Below, in pieces: positions 17,632 to 28,336 of a DNA stretch of 64,000 nucleotides; positions within the stretch are counted from its first letter, which is position 1, and the number at the start of each line of letters is the position of its first letter. The stretch is from positions 1 to 64,000 of the forward strand of contig ONQB01000002.1 in NCBI GenBank assembly GCA_900319905.1. The letters are read 5' to 3'. This DNA is from an uncultured Prevotella sp. (GTDB lineage: Bacteria > Bacteroidota > Bacteroidia > Bacteroidales > Bacteroidaceae). The notes beneath the pieces are model-generated. The model did no database searches and had not been told where the DNA came from. It saw only the letters and a program-made list of their open reading frames with translations. The translations under genes were made by a program, and so were the position numbers.

Positions 17632-19383
17632 ATGAATATACTGAAATTCAAACACTATATCCCAGTCGTCCTGGCTGCCCTGTGCCTCTCGTCGTGTGTC
17701 GACACAGTGCTGCTGCCTGACGACAAGACCGTTGATGAGGACTTCTGGAAGACCAAGTCCGACGTGTCATCCATGGTGATGGGCGCTTATCAGTCGATGT
17801 GCTCCTCCAATGTCATCAAGAGCTTGATTGTGTGGGGCGACTTCCGCTCCGACGAGCTTGTACCCGTTACGTCGCTCTCTACCAGCAATGCCACGGTCAA
17901 TGCCTTGACACAGATTGATGCCGTGAACGTCGAGACTACCAATGCCTTCGCTGCATGGGCACCCATCTACAAGGTCATCAACAACTGCAACATCGTGCTT
18001 GACAGAGCCGAAAGCGTGATGTCGGTCGACCCCTCATATACTCAGGGCGACTATTTGAGCGACCGCTCACAGATGCTGGCTCTCAGGGCCTTGTGCTATT
18101 TCTATCTCGTACGCAACTTCCGTGACGTGCCCTACAGCGGTCATGCTTATATGAAGAGCTCGGAGGAGATGAACATTCCACAAGTCAATCCTGACTCCAT
18201 ACTCAATGTCTGTATCGCTGATCTCAAGGAGGCAGAGCTTAACGCCCTCGATCCGACATCGTACAACGACTGGCGTTCCAAGGGACTCATCAACCGTGAT
18301 GCCATCGACGCTATTCTCGCAGACATCTATCTGTGGAGAGCCTCGGTGCTCCATTCTGCATCCGACTATCAGGAATGCGTGAACTATTGCGACAAGGTCA
18401 TTGCCTCTAAGCAAGCCAACCATCAGCCGCAACGTGGTGAACTGACCACGAAAGAATACCCGCTGGCCGATGGGGATGAGGCTTACAACGACCTGTTTAT
18501 TGATCAGAATGCTGAAGAAAGCATCTTTGAACTTCAGTTTGACGGCAATAGCAACTCCAACCTCGGACTGACCGAGATGTTCAGCACCTACAATGACAAA
18601 AACAGTGCCACTACGGGTTTTGTGCGTGCTTCTTCTATCTTCGGCTCACGTGGCTCCGGTGCTGCTGTCTTCTCGCAGAACGGTGACTACCGTGTACTCG
18701 AGGATTGCTACAATGTGCTTACCGACGCATCTTCCTATGATGTGCGTAAGATGATTGCTACAGAGAGTTGGAACATCGGCAACCCTGTCAACGTTACTGC
18801 AGGACAGAAACGGTCGGCCCGGCTGGTGTCTAACGGTGTAAGCCAGAACTACATCTTCTACCGTCTTTCTGACGTCATGCTCATGAAGGCTGAGGCCATG
18901 ACACAACTTGCTGCCGACGACAACGACATTATTTTGCGCGAGGCTTTCAATCTTGTGCAGGCTGTCAACAGCCGCTCCATCTATGAGGGAAGCCTTAGCT
19001 CCGACTCGCTGAGATGGGCTTCTTACAACACTAAGACCAACATGGAGACGCTGGTGCTCAACGAGCGCTTGCGTGAGCTCTGCTTCGAGGGCAAGCGCTG
19101 GTACGACCTCATGCGCTACAACTACCGCCATGTCGAAGGCATTGACTATTCCACGACCCTCTACAATCAGGAACAGCAGGGAAAGAATTTTGTCAACAAC
19201 TACACCAACATGCTCAACCTCGTGGTGCGTAAGTATACCTCTGGTGCCCAGGCTGCTGCTGCCAAGATGCGTACCGAGCCATATCTGTACATGCCCGTTA
19301 TCCAAAGCGAGATTGATGTCAACTCGAACTTAAGACAGAACCCTGCCTATAGCTCGAATGATGAATATGAAAAGAATTATTAA
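17632..19383 (+). CDS. SusD/RagB-family surface glycan-binding lipoprotein (first)
   Basis: Partner of the preceding SusC. The SusD protein forms a lid over the channel and binds glycan. The signal peptide ends in the lipobox CLSSC (583 residues in total). Typical SusD features are the N-terminal WKTKSDVSSMVMGAYQSM helix, the NNCNIVLDRAE TPR-like helices, LRALCYFYLVRNFRDVPY and the late LNERLRELCFEGKRWYDLMRYN motif. The gene is followed after 15 bases by a FAS1 lipoprotein gene. Substrate unknown; pectin fragments are likely from context. Confidence 0.95.
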   Translation: MNILKFKHYIPVVLAALCLSSCVDTVLLPDDKTVDEDFWKTKSDVSSMVMGAYQSMCSSNVIKSLIVWGDFRSDELVPVTSLSTSNATVNALTQIDAVNVETTNAFAAWAPIYKVINNCNIVLDRAESVMSVDPSYTQGDYLSDRSQMLALRALCYFYLVRNFRDVPYSGHAYMKSSEEMNIPQVNPDSILNVCIADLKEAELNALDPTSYNDWRSKGLINRDAIDAILADIYLWRASVLHSASDYQECVNYCDKVIASKQANHQPQRGELTTKEYPLADGDEAYNDLFIDQNAEESIFELQFDGNSNSNLGLTEMFSTYNDKNSATTGFVRASSIFGSRGSGAAVFSQNGDYRVLEDCYNVLTDASSYDVRKMIATESWNIGNPVNVTAGQKRSARLVSNGVSQNYIFYRLSDVMLMKAEAMTQLAADDNDIILREAFNLVQAVNSRSIYEGSLSSDSLRWASYNTKTNMETLVLNERLRELCFEGKRWYDLMRYNYRHVEGIDYSTTLYNQEQQGKNFVNNYTNMLNLVVRKYTSGAQAAAAKMRTEPYLYMPVIQSEIDVNSNLRQNPAYSSNDEYEKNY

Positions 19384-19398
19384 AAGAAACAAGCTCTT

Positions 19399-21462
19399 AT
19401 GAAATACCTTATCAATAGCGTTTTAGGGCTCTGTGGCCTGGCTGTTGCCATCGCTTCGTGTAACAAAGAGCCGGATGAGTCCAACCTCTATACCTTCACC
19501 GGACAGACGGTTGAGACCTTCATCCAGAACGACAGCAACCTGACTGCCTTCAACTATATTCTGAAGCGCTCGGGCCTTGACAGAAATATGTCTACTTATG
19601 GGCAGTATACCTGCTATGCTCCCACCAATGAGGGCGTAAAGCTCTATATCGACAGTCTTTGGAACGATAAAGAGGCCGTCATCCCACATAATGGCATGAC
19701 CTCTGACGACTTGGAGGGATTGAGCGACAGTCTGTGCAACGACATCGCCGAGTACCACCTCACCAACGGCCTCTATAGCATAATCTCTATGGGTGGCTCC
19801 GGTGCTACCATCAGTACGATGCTCGGCCGCCCCATCTCCTCAAAGGTGAGCTCAGAGGGCAAGACCGTCCTCAACGATGTGTCAACGATTATCAGCGAGG
19901 ACAATGAAGTGACCAATGGCTTGGTACACATTATCGACCATGTTGTGCCTCGCACCTCACGTCTGCTTGGAGCCACCCTGCAGCGATTGCCCGAATACAG
20001 TATCTTCAGTGAGGCGCTGCAGCGTACAGGCTTGGCTGATTCGGTAATGAAGTCTAAAAAAAATAAGACTTTCACCAAACCTGGTGACTGCACAGATACT
20101 AATGGTGACGAGCTTTACTGTCCTACGGAGTGCAAGGTCGGCTATACTATCTTCGCGGAATCCGACGACGTGCTCAAGGCCAACGGCATCAATAGCTTCG
20201 ACGACCTTGTGCAATATGCCAATAAGGTATATGGCGGTGCAGCCAGCTGGTACCAGTATCCTGTTGAGAAAGGCATCACCATCAGTACAGGCAACGATTA
20301 TACCAATCGCTTCAACTGCCTTAATATGTTCATCGCCTACCATATCCTTTATGCGTCAATGGCACAGGATCAGCTGGTGTTCGAGGATAAGCCTGGAGTG
20401 CCTGCCGGTACTGATAAGTGGAACTATGTCAACGGAGCCGATCCTTACGACTACTATGAGACCATGCTGCCCCATACCTTGATGAAAATTTGGGAACCGC
20501 AGCCCGGCAAGACCCTCTACATCAACCGCTGGGTGCTCAACAACACCCTCACCGATGAGGTTGGTACACGTGGCTCTTCCGCCATGCACCCCGTTAAGAA
20601 ACAGGGTGTCATCATTGACCGTCAGGACATCACAGCCTACAACGGTTACATCCACCCCATCCGCAGTATGCTGGTCTACGATTCAGACGTGCCCAATGGC
20701 GTATTGCATGAGCGGATGCGCTTTGAGGCTACGACATTCCTGCCGGAGTTCATCAACAATGGCTTCCGTTACCTTTATATGAATGAAGTGAGCGCTATGA
20801 ATGGTGGTGGTTCCGGTGCCCGTCTGGCCTTCCCGACAGATTATTTCGACAACGTGATCTGCTACAATGGTGAGTCCTCAAAGCTTCGATATAATATCAA
20901 GGGTGACTACCGCTCTTATCAAGCCGACGCCTTCCAGGGCTGGGGACAGTATGACCTGGCCGTCAAGCTTCCTCCTGTTCCGTCAGGCACCTACGAGTTC
21001 CGGCTTTTCTACTCGCCTATGGCCCACGGAGGTATGATGCAGTTCTATTGGGGCAAGAACAAGAACGTGCAGGAGATGCAGGCCCTGTCCATTCCTCTCG
21101 ATGTGCGTATCGACGAGTCAGATCCACGTATTGGTTGGACCGCTTTCTACGAGGAGGATGACAAGGGCGTCGCCTCCGACCAGGCTCTTCGCAACCGTGG
21201 TTATATGAGAGGTCCCTACAGCTTCTGCGGCCACCCGGGCGATCAGGGTGACGAGACGACCACCAAGAACTGCCGTGGTGACGGTATCGTTACGCTACGT
21301 CGTGTGTTGGGACGTGTCAACCTTAAACAAAGTGACGACTTCTGGTTCCGCTTCAAGAGTGTCATCAATGATGACTCCGATCTGAAGTGGCAGCTCGACT
21401 TCGTCGAGTTCGTGCCGGTGAGCATCGTTGACAACGATGTCTATTCAGAGGACTGGTATTGA
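19399..21462 (+). CDS. FAS1-like lipoprotein (second)
   Basis: The 687-residue lipoprotein has the signal peptide MKYLINSVLGLCGLAVAIAS with the next residue, Cys21, lipidated. A first FAS1-like unit is seen in FIQNDSNLTAFNYILKRSGL and YTCYAPTNEGVKLYIDSLW, closing with the usual NGLVHIIDHVVPR. A second, more divergent unit follows (YSIFSEALQRTGLADSVMK, GYTIFAESDDVLKANGI). The last third (from about residue 450) is beta-rich with YDLAVKLPPVPSGTYEFRLFYSP, resembling a carbohydrate-binding beta-sandwich. It lies between the first SusD gene and the third FAS1 gene, so it probably sits on the surface as an extra glycan-binding component. Confidence 0.8.
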   Translation: MKYLINSVLGLCGLAVAIASCNKEPDESNLYTFTGQTVETFIQNDSNLTAFNYILKRSGLDRNMSTYGQYTCYAPTNEGVKLYIDSLWNDKEAVIPHNGMTSDDLEGLSDSLCNDIAEYHLTNGLYSIISMGGSGATISTMLGRPISSKVSSEGKTVLNDVSTIISEDNEVTNGLVHIIDHVVPRTSRLLGATLQRLPEYSIFSEALQRTGLADSVMKSKKNKTFTKPGDCTDTNGDELYCPTECKVGYTIFAESDDVLKANGINSFDDLVQYANKVYGGAASWYQYPVEKGITISTGNDYTNRFNCLNMFIAYHILYASMAQDQLVFEDKPGVPAGTDKWNYVNGADPYDYYETMLPHTLMKIWEPQPGKTLYINRWVLNNTLTDEVGTRGSSAMHPVKKQGVIIDRQDITAYNGYIHPIRSMLVYDSDVPNGVLHERMRFEATTFLPEFINNGFRYLYMNEVSAMNGGGSGARLAFPTDYFDNVICYNGESSKLRYNIKGDYRSYQADAFQGWGQYDLAVKLPPVPSGTYEFRLFYSPMAHGGMMQFYWGKNKNVQEMQALSIPLDVRIDESDPRIGWTAFYEEDDKGVASDQALRNRGYMRGPYSFCGHPGDQGDETTTKNCRGDGIVTLRRVLGRVNLKQSDDFWFRFKSVINDDSDLKWQLDFVEFVPVSIVDNDVYSEDWY

Positions 21463-21498
21463 TCACTGACGTTACTTAATACTAAAGCATTCTCCAGT

Positions 21499-23181
21499 AT
21501 GAAAACATTTAAATATATAGGACTCACGCTTGTGGCCACCACCATGATGGCCGCATCGTGTTCCGATTTCGAGGACTACAATACGGTGCCGACAGATGTC
21601 ACCGCTTCGGCCAACAAGACGCTGTGGGAGAACATCTCGGCCGACAGTGAGTTGAGCGACTTCGCTGCCCTGGTGAAGAAAGCCGGCTACGACGATGAAC
21701 TCTCCGCTGCTCACTATTATACGGTATGGGCTCCGCTCAACGGTACTTACGATGCAGCCTCGCTCATGAGCGAGGACAGTGCCATGGTGCTGCAGCGCTT
21801 TGTGAAGTGTCATATCGCAGAGTATAATCACAATGTGTCGGGCCCGGTGGATGAACGCATCCATACACTCAACCAGAAGTCATTCAGCTTCATGGGCGAC
21901 GGACAGTACACCTACGACGGCCAGACCATTACACAGCTGAACCTGCCCAGCAGTAATGGTGTCATGCATGTGATGAGTGGTATGGCAACGTTTTATCCCA
22001 ATGTCTACGAGTATCTCTCCACCGGTACGGGCATTGACTCGTTGCAGAGCTACTTCCATCATTACGACATCAGCTACCTCGATCCTGACCGCTCGGTGCT
22101 CGGCCCTATGGTCAACGGTAAGCAGACCTATATTGACTCTGTGATGGTGACCTACAACCAGATGCTCAACCGTCTGTCTGTGCTGGCATCCTCAGAGGAC
22201 AGCTCCTACACCATGCTCATGCCGACCAATGAGGCGTGGATCGCTGCTTACAACCATATCAAGCCTTATTTCCACTACATCAACACGACGTCGGCACAGG
22301 ACATTGCCAACGCTACGTCGGCTACCAGTGCACCAACCGTCTCTGTGACTGTTGATGCCAAATACCTCACCGACTCGCTGACGCGTTATTACATCGTCAA
22401 CAACTTGTTCTTCAACAATAACAACGGCTACAACCGCTGGCTTGTTGACGAGAGCGCAGAGAACAAAGACACGCTGCTGTCTACCCTTCATAACAAACTC
22501 TCCAACCCACAGGAGATCCTTGCCCGCACCTCCAATCCTGAGAAGTTGAGCAATGGCTTCGCAAGGGTAGCCGACTCGCTGGCCTTCCGGTCTTGGGAGA
22601 CTTGGAATCCGACTATCGCGTTCACGCCGACATCCTCTTACGTCAAGGTGTGGAACGGTTCAAGTTACATGGTCAACATGCAGATTACAAATCCAGAGTT
22701 GGCGGGCTTGGAGCCGGGCACGACAAATGTGCGTTTCATCCATGTGCAACCTACGAGCAACTACTCCAAACCGGAGCTTGATGTCATCTTGCCCAATGTG
22801 CTCTCAACAAAGTATAATATTTATGTGGTGACAGCACCTGGTTCGTGGGATGCTTCAGACACCACGGCATTGCGCCCCAATCAGTTTGACTTCTCCCTGA
22901 GCTACTGCAACGCTGCCAACAAGCTACAGACCATCAAACTGAATCAGAAGGTGGAGAACGACTGGACGAAGATAGACACGGTCAAGGTGGGTACATTCGA
23001 GTTCCCCGTCGCTTATCGTGGATTGAGCATGGACCGTCGTTATTCGCCGAACTTGAAGATCACCACCGACTTCACGGTGTTCAATCGTCCGGCTATGGCC
23101 AAGTATACGCGTGATTTTAAGATTATCAGCATCATCCTTCGCCCTGTGGAAGAGGATGAGTATTTATCAAAAGAAAAATAA
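21499..23181 (+). CDS. FAS1-like lipoprotein (third)
   Basis: The 560-residue lipoprotein has the signal peptide MKTFKYIGLTLVATTMMAAS followed by the lipidated Cys. The N-terminal FAS1-like unit reads SELSDFAALVKKAGYDDEL, YTVWAPLNGTYDAASL and later NGVMHVMSGMATFYPNVYEYL. A second unit is seen around MLNRLSVLASSEDSSYTMLMPTNEAW. The C-terminal part is beta-rich with SNYSKPELDVILPNVLSTKY, similar in layout to the tail of the preceding lipoprotein. The next gene, the second SusC, starts 5 bases after the stop, so the two are tightly linked. Role inferred: glycan capture at the surface. Confidence 0.8.
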   Translation: MKTFKYIGLTLVATTMMAASCSDFEDYNTVPTDVTASANKTLWENISADSELSDFAALVKKAGYDDELSAAHYYTVWAPLNGTYDAASLMSEDSAMVLQRFVKCHIAEYNHNVSGPVDERIHTLNQKSFSFMGDGQYTYDGQTITQLNLPSSNGVMHVMSGMATFYPNVYEYLSTGTGIDSLQSYFHHYDISYLDPDRSVLGPMVNGKQTYIDSVMVTYNQMLNRLSVLASSEDSSYTMLMPTNEAWIAAYNHIKPYFHYINTTSAQDIANATSATSAPTVSVTVDAKYLTDSLTRYYIVNNLFFNNNNGYNRWLVDESAENKDTLLSTLHNKLSNPQEILARTSNPEKLSNGFARVADSLAFRSWETWNPTIAFTPTSSYVKVWNGSSYMVNMQITNPELAGLEPGTTNVRFIHVQPTSNYSKPELDVILPNVLSTKYNIYVVTAPGSWDASDTTALRPNQFDFSLSYCNAANKLQTIKLNQKVENDWTKIDTVKVGTFEFPVAYRGLSMDRRYSPNLKITTDFTVFNRPAMAKYTRDFKIISIILRPVEEDEYLSKEK

Positions 23182-23186
23182 GCAAG

Positions 23187-26100
23187 ATGAAGATAGCTAA
23201 ATACTTTTTGCAGGGCAGCAGTCTGAGACTGTTCCTCTGTGCCATTGCTTTAGGATGCTCGTTCCCTTTGATGGCTCAGGACGACAATACCGCTGATGAG
23301 ACTGCTACCGCTGTAAAGCAGCCCACACGCCGTCGTGCGGTCGCCGACAAGTATCCGATGATGACCCTCAAGGGCAAAGTGGTTGACCAGACTTCCAAGA
23401 AACCGCTTGCCGGTGTGCAGATGCGTACGCTGGGCAACCATAACTACGCAGCCATGACAAAGGCTGACGGTACATTCTCCATCAAGGTACCTACGTTCAC
23501 TACCTCACTCTATGTTTACTCCGCTGGTTATATGGCGCAACAGGTGGCGGTTGCCTCCAACGACCCCAATCAGGCCATCAGTATCCAGATGATGCCGGAC
23601 AACTATCGTAAGATGTACGACGATGGTACCAGCTACACCGCGCAAAAGACCTACGAGCGAACGGGCAGCAACAACAATATTACCATTGAGAGCGATATTG
23701 AGAACAATCTTGGAGCTGACGTGAGGGCCATCGCCCACTCTGCAGCTCCCGGTGCTGGCATGTCGATGTTCTTGCGAGGCATCAACTCACTCAATGCCAA
23801 TGCCCAGCCACTTATCGTCATCGATGGGGTAGAGCAGGATATGCAGCGCAACCGTCTGTCGCTCCATGACGGACAGTTCAATGATATCCTTGCTAACATT
23901 TCGCCTGACGACATAGCCAGTGTGCAGGTTCTTAAGAATGGTACCGCACTCTACGGTGCACGTGGCGGTAATGGTGTCATCCTCATCAACACTAAGCGTG
24001 GTCACTCCATGGCTACCCGTATCGATGCTAACATCAGTGGCGGCTTCACCCTCGTTCCGCAGTTGCCCACGATGATGAACGCTACACAGTACCGCAACTA
24101 CGCTTCCGAGATGCTCGGCACGGTGCAGGAAAACATTGATCGCACCACCCCCATCGAGTTCCGCTTTCTCAACGACGACCCGAAAGGATACTATTATAAT
24201 ATGTATCACAACAACACCGACTGGACCGACTACGTCTATCGTACCGCCTACACACAGAACTACTCCGTCAATGTGCAGGGCGGTGACGATATAGGTATGT
24301 ACAACCTCTCAGTGGGTTACGTCGATGGTCAGAGCACAGCTAAGAAGAATGGCTTCAACCGCATGAACGTACGATTCAATACCGACATATCCATCCTTCG
24401 CAACCTCTCTACGAGGTTCGACATGTCCATCAGCCGTACCAATGCCAAGGTTTTCGATGATGGTGCGCCTTCTGATCTTACGGCTGGTACCATCACGTCG
24501 CCCACATTCCTCTCTCTCATCAAGTCGCCGTTGGTAAGCCCTTATCAGTACAATGCAGTGGTGGGACGCTTCACCAATCTGCTCTCCGACTACGATGATC
24601 TGTTTGAACAGCTTGGCTCGGGCTATGGGCTGGCCAATCCTGTGGCTATCCTTGAGAATGCATCGGGTGACAATAAGAACAAGGCCGAGAATACCTACTT
24701 CAATGTTCTCGTTGAACCAACGTTCGAGTTCAATCCCAGTCTGAAGCTCACGTCAATGTTCAGTTATAACCTTGACCGTAACTCTCAGCGTTATCATCGT
24801 CCTTACACAGGTGTGCCGCCATTCGTGATTTCCGACCTCGGCACCGTGACCTCTATGGCAGCATCCCTGTTCTCTAAGGAAACCAACGTCGTGAGCAACA
24901 CCCATCTCGACTGGAACCATCAGTATGGCCGTCACACGCTCGCTGCATTTGTCGGATTCAAGTACAACTACTTCTCTTTTGACGACAACAACCTCAGCAC
25001 CGAGTACAACAGTGAGACCAACGACAAGAACCCTGCGCTGAGTGCTTCGTCGGGTTATCAGAAGGTGGCTGGCGACAACGATGTGTGGAAGTATCTCTCA
25101 TGGTACGGCAATGTCGATTACAACTATATGAACCGTTACTTCGTCTCTGCTTCTCTCACAGCGGAGGCCAACAGCCGCTTTGGCGACGAAGCCAATGGCC
25201 TGAGTGCGTTCGGCACCAAGTGGGCATTGTTCCCCAGTGTACAGGCCGGATGGGTGATGACCAATGAGAACTGGTTCCCCAAGCATTCGTTTGTCAACTA
25301 CCTACGTCTGCAGGCCGGCTATGATGTCAGCGGCAACGACGACATCTCCAACTATGCAGCCCGTACAAGTCTCTCCGCGGTCCGCTTCAACTACCGTGCC
25401 ATTGGTCTCCAGCTCACCAATATCGGTAACGACGAGATCCAATGGGAGACTACCAAGAAGTTCAACGTCGGCTTGCAGTCGTATCTGTTCCACAACCGCG
25501 TGGGCATCGACTTTAACTTCTTTGTACACAAAACCGATAACCTGCTTACGATGATGACCTTCGACAATCCTATCGCGGGTATCAACAAGTATTGGACCAA
25601 TGGCGGTTCGCTTAAGAACACGGGCTTTGAGCTCACCCTCACGGGCAAACCCGTCGTGGGTCGTGACTGGCATCTCGAGCTTGGTGCATCCGTGGGCCAC
25701 TATAAGAATAAGGTTGAGTCGCTGGCCAGTGGCGATTACACCTCTTCTGTGTATGGCGACAACAACATCCTTACCAGTGTCGGCCATCCGGTAGGCCTGT
25801 TCTATGGCTACCAGACGAAAGGCGTATTCGCTACCGATGCTGATGCCAAGGCCGCCGGAAAGAACGGTTACCTCTATATGATTGATGATGCTGGCAATGC
25901 CAACTACTTCAAGGCCGGCGATGTTCACTTCGTTGACCGTAATGGCAACGGACGGATTGACGACAATGACAAGACCGTCATCGGTGATCCCAATCCTGAT
26001 ATCTACGGCAACATCTTTGCAACGCTCAACTGGAAGGCATTCACACTTGACCTGGGCATCAACTACTGTCTTGGCAACGATGTGTACAACTATCAACGTT

Positions 26101-26492
26101 CTCTGCTCAACAGCGGCAGCACGTTCTACAACCAGCAAGTGTCCGAGGTCTCGCACTGGCGCTACGAGGACCAGCAAACCGACCTGCCTCGTCTCAACTA
26201 TGGTGACCCCTTAGGCAACAACCGCTTCAGCGACCGTTGGATTGAGGATGGAAGCTACTTGCGTCTGAAGACCGTGAAGCTTACTTATCAGATTCCAATC
26301 CCGCAAAGTTGGACCTCTTGGTTGCAAGGCTTGCAGGTATGGGCCGAAGGCGTCAACTTGCTTACTTTCACCAAGTACACGGGCTCTGATCCTGAGTTCA
26401 GTGCCGGCAACGGCGTACTCTATCAGGGCATCGACTGCGGCAATCTCGCGCTCAGCCGTGGCTTTAACTTCGGTTTAAAGATTAACTTATAA
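23187..26492 (+). CDS. SusC/RagA-family TonB-dependent outer-membrane transporter (second)
   Basis: The 1101-residue protein has a signal peptide ending near PLMAQ, a low-complexity stretch (about residues 30-58), a carboxypeptidase-regulatory-like domain (TLKGKVVDQTSKKPLAGVQM), the plug (MFLRGINSLNANAQPLIVID, DIASVQVLKNGTALYGARGG, NGVILINTKRG) and a beta-barrel ending SRGFNFGLKINL. It is clearly a different lineage from the first SusC (different plug and N-terminal linker), so the two pairs are not a recent duplication. No STN domain is present. Its SusD partner starts 11 bases later. Confidence 0.95.
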   Translation: MKIAKYFLQGSSLRLFLCAIALGCSFPLMAQDDNTADETATAVKQPTRRRAVADKYPMMTLKGKVVDQTSKKPLAGVQMRTLGNHNYAAMTKADGTFSIKVPTFTTSLYVYSAGYMAQQVAVASNDPNQAISIQMMPDNYRKMYDDGTSYTAQKTYERTGSNNNITIESDIENNLGADVRAIAHSAAPGAGMSMFLRGINSLNANAQPLIVIDGVEQDMQRNRLSLHDGQFNDILANISPDDIASVQVLKNGTALYGARGGNGVILINTKRGHSMATRIDANISGGFTLVPQLPTMMNATQYRNYASEMLGTVQENIDRTTPIEFRFLNDDPKGYYYNMYHNNTDWTDYVYRTAYTQNYSVNVQGGDDIGMYNLSVGYVDGQSTAKKNGFNRMNVRFNTDISILRNLSTRFDMSISRTNAKVFDDGAPSDLTAGTITSPTFLSLIKSPLVSPYQYNAVVGRFTNLLSDYDDLFEQLGSGYGLANPVAILENASGDNKNKAENTYFNVLVEPTFEFNPSLKLTSMFSYNLDRNSQRYHRPYTGVPPFVISDLGTVTSMAASLFSKETNVVSNTHLDWNHQYGRHTLAAFVGFKYNYFSFDDNNLSTEYNSETNDKNPALSASSGYQKVAGDNDVWKYLSWYGNVDYNYMNRYFVSASLTAEANSRFGDEANGLSAFGTKWALFPSVQAGWVMTNENWFPKHSFVNYLRLQAGYDVSGNDDISNYAARTSLSAVRFNYRAIGLQLTNIGNDEIQWETTKKFNVGLQSYLFHNRVGIDFNFFVHKTDNLLTMMTFDNPIAGINKYWTNGGSLKNTGFELTLTGKPVVGRDWHLELGASVGHYKNKVESLASGDYTSSVYGDNNILTSVGHPVGLFYGYQTKGVFATDADAKAAGKNGYLYMIDDAGNANYFKAGDVHFVDRNGNGRIDDNDKTVIGDPNPDIYGNIFATLNWKAFTLDLGINYCLGNDVYNYQRSLLNSGSTFYNQQVSEVSHWRYEDQQTDLPRLNYGDPLGNNRFSDRWIEDGSYLRLKTVKLTYQIPIPQSWTSWLQGLQVWAEGVNLLTFTKYTGSDPEFSAGNGVLYQGIDCGNLALSRGFNFGLKINL

Positions 26493-26503
26493 AGAAGAAA
26501 ACA

Positions 26504-28336
26504 ATGAAGAAAATAATTATAGCCATTGCCGCCTTGATGGGCTTGTACTCGGTGACGAGCTGCAGCGATATGCTCGACACTGACAGCTCACGTCAGATCT
26601 TCGACGGCAACCTCGATCAGAAGACCGATTCCGTGTTCTTCGCCTTCGGTATCATGCAGGCCATGCAAGGCCTGGCCGACCAATATGTCTTCCAGGGCGA
26701 GATGAGAGGCGACAATGTGGCCCTGACCTATTACACCGACAACGACTTGCGTCAGCTCTACAACTTCTCGGCTACTGCTGCCAACCAGTACGACTCCGCT
26801 TACGTCTACTATCGGGTCATCAACAACTGCAACTACTACATTGCCCACCGCGATACCACGTTGCTTACCGGTTCCACCAAGGTGGTTATGCCTGAGTATG
26901 CCGCCGTTAAGGCCTTCCGTGCCTGGGCCTATCTACAGCTGGCCCGCAACTATGGCAAGGTGCCTTTCTTCACCGAGCCGTTGACCAAGATCTCGCAAAT
27001 CAACAGCAACAACTTCCCGGAGCTCGACCTTCAGGGCATTGTGGACAGACTCGCTCCCGACCTTGAGCAATACTCTGGCTATGCCGTGCCCGACTACGGC
27101 GTGACGGCTTACAACATTGGCTCCACCAATTCTGGTACTGCCAAGACCATCAATCCCTCGCGTTGTTTCATCCCCGTAGATGTCATCCTGGGCGAGATGT
27201 ATCTGGAGACCGGACAGTACGACAAGGCTGCCAGTCATTACACCACTTACCTGACCTCGGTCAGCAAGTCGCGCGAAGGTTCCAGCTACGCGCAGAATCT
27301 GGTACCCAACTTGAGCAATAGTAGCAACCTATCAAAGCCCTCTGACTATGCCGGCCCGATGAGTGGCATGAAGTGGATGGATATCTTCACCAACAATTCC
27401 ACTGTCGACCTCGTGACCTATATCCCGATGGCTGTCAATCGCCTGCGTGGCACCACCACCGGCATTCCTTTGGTCATGGGCTACAACTACTATGCGGTGA
27501 ATCGTAGTGATCTCTATGTCGATGAGATTCAACTTGAGCCTTCTACAGCTCTGAAGAGCCTTTCCGACGCTACACCTTACTATTATTATCAGGAAGTGCC
27601 CGGCGCACTGTCGCAACAGTATGTAGGACAGTGGAACATAGGAGACCAACGGCTTGGCAACATCACGCGCAGGGGTACAGGAGAAGACTCTACCAAGGTG
27701 TGGGTCACAAAGTACAACAACGGTAATATCATCCTTTACCGCAATACCACTATTTATCTGCATTTGGCTGAGGCTTTAAATCGTCTGGGCCATTCCGACG
27801 CGGCCTTTGCCATCCTGAAGGAAGGCATCACTTCCTCTTTGCTCGACTCAACACGTACCTACATCACCGATGCCACGCGTACGGCTCTCACCAGCACCTA
27901 CCCCTTCCTGTCATCGGCTAATCTGTCGAAGTTCCCAGCACAAAGTTCGTCCAATAATACTACCAACTGGGGCATCCATCAGCATGGTTCCGGTGTTACG
28001 GGCGATGGCAATTATCCAGGTCGCTCACCGTATCAACTTGATACTATTGTCGGACAAAAATTAAAGGACATCGCCTCTCAGTTCAATGTCGGCGTGGGGA
28101 CTACCAAGCAAGACACCATTAATGCAGTGGAGGATTTGCTCTGCGATGAGTATCAATTGGAGTTTGCCTTCGAGGGCACCCGCTGGTACGACCTCATGCG
28201 CCTTGCCCGCCATAAGAACCAGTCGAGTCCCTATGGCAGTAATTTCGGCAGCATATGGCTGGCACGCAAGCTGGAGTCGCATAATCCGGCGAAGTCTTTG
28301 CTTGATCCAGAAAACTGGTACCTGCCGTTCAAGTAA
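26504..28336 (+). CDS. SusD/RagB-family surface glycan-binding lipoprotein (second)
   Basis: The 610-residue lipoprotein has the signal MKKIIIAIAALMGLYSVTSC with Cys20 lipidated. SusD marks are the INNCNYYIAHRD helices, AVKAFRAWAYLQLARNYGKVPF and the C-terminal LLCDEYQLEFAFEGTRWYDL followed by MRLARHKN. It would act as the lid of the second SusC. It is the last gene of the seven-gene block. The next gene has its own promoter 110 bases downstream. Sequence between 28336 and 28445 shows only an imperfect GC-rich inverted repeat without a T-run. Confidence 0.95.
   Translation: MKKIIIAIAALMGLYSVTSCSDMLDTDSSRQIFDGNLDQKTDSVFFAFGIMQAMQGLADQYVFQGEMRGDNVALTYYTDNDLRQLYNFSATAANQYDSAYVYYRVINNCNYYIAHRDTTLLTGSTKVVMPEYAAVKAFRAWAYLQLARNYGKVPFFTEPLTKISQINSNNFPELDLQGIVDRLAPDLEQYSGYAVPDYGVTAYNIGSTNSGTAKTINPSRCFIPVDVILGEMYLETGQYDKAASHYTTYLTSVSKSREGSSYAQNLVPNLSNSSNLSKPSDYAGPMSGMKWMDIFTNNSTVDLVTYIPMAVNRLRGTTTGIPLVMGYNYYAVNRSDLYVDEIQLEPSTALKSLSDATPYYYYQEVPGALSQQYVGQWNIGDQRLGNITRRGTGEDSTKVWVTKYNNGNIILYRNTTIYLHLAEALNRLGHSDAAFAILKEGITSSLLDSTRTYITDATRTALTSTYPFLSSANLSKFPAQSSSNNTTNWGIHQHGSGVTGDGNYPGRSPYQLDTIVGQKLKDIASQFNVGVGTTKQDTINAVEDLLCDEYQLEFAFEGTRWYDLMRLARHKNQSSPYGSNFGSIWLARKLESHNPAKSLLDPENWYLPFK

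Noticed and set aside
14212..26492. Recent tandem duplication of the SusC/SusD pair
   Set aside because: The two SusC proteins differ clearly in N-terminal linker, plug and barrel sequence, so they are separate lineages placed side by side.
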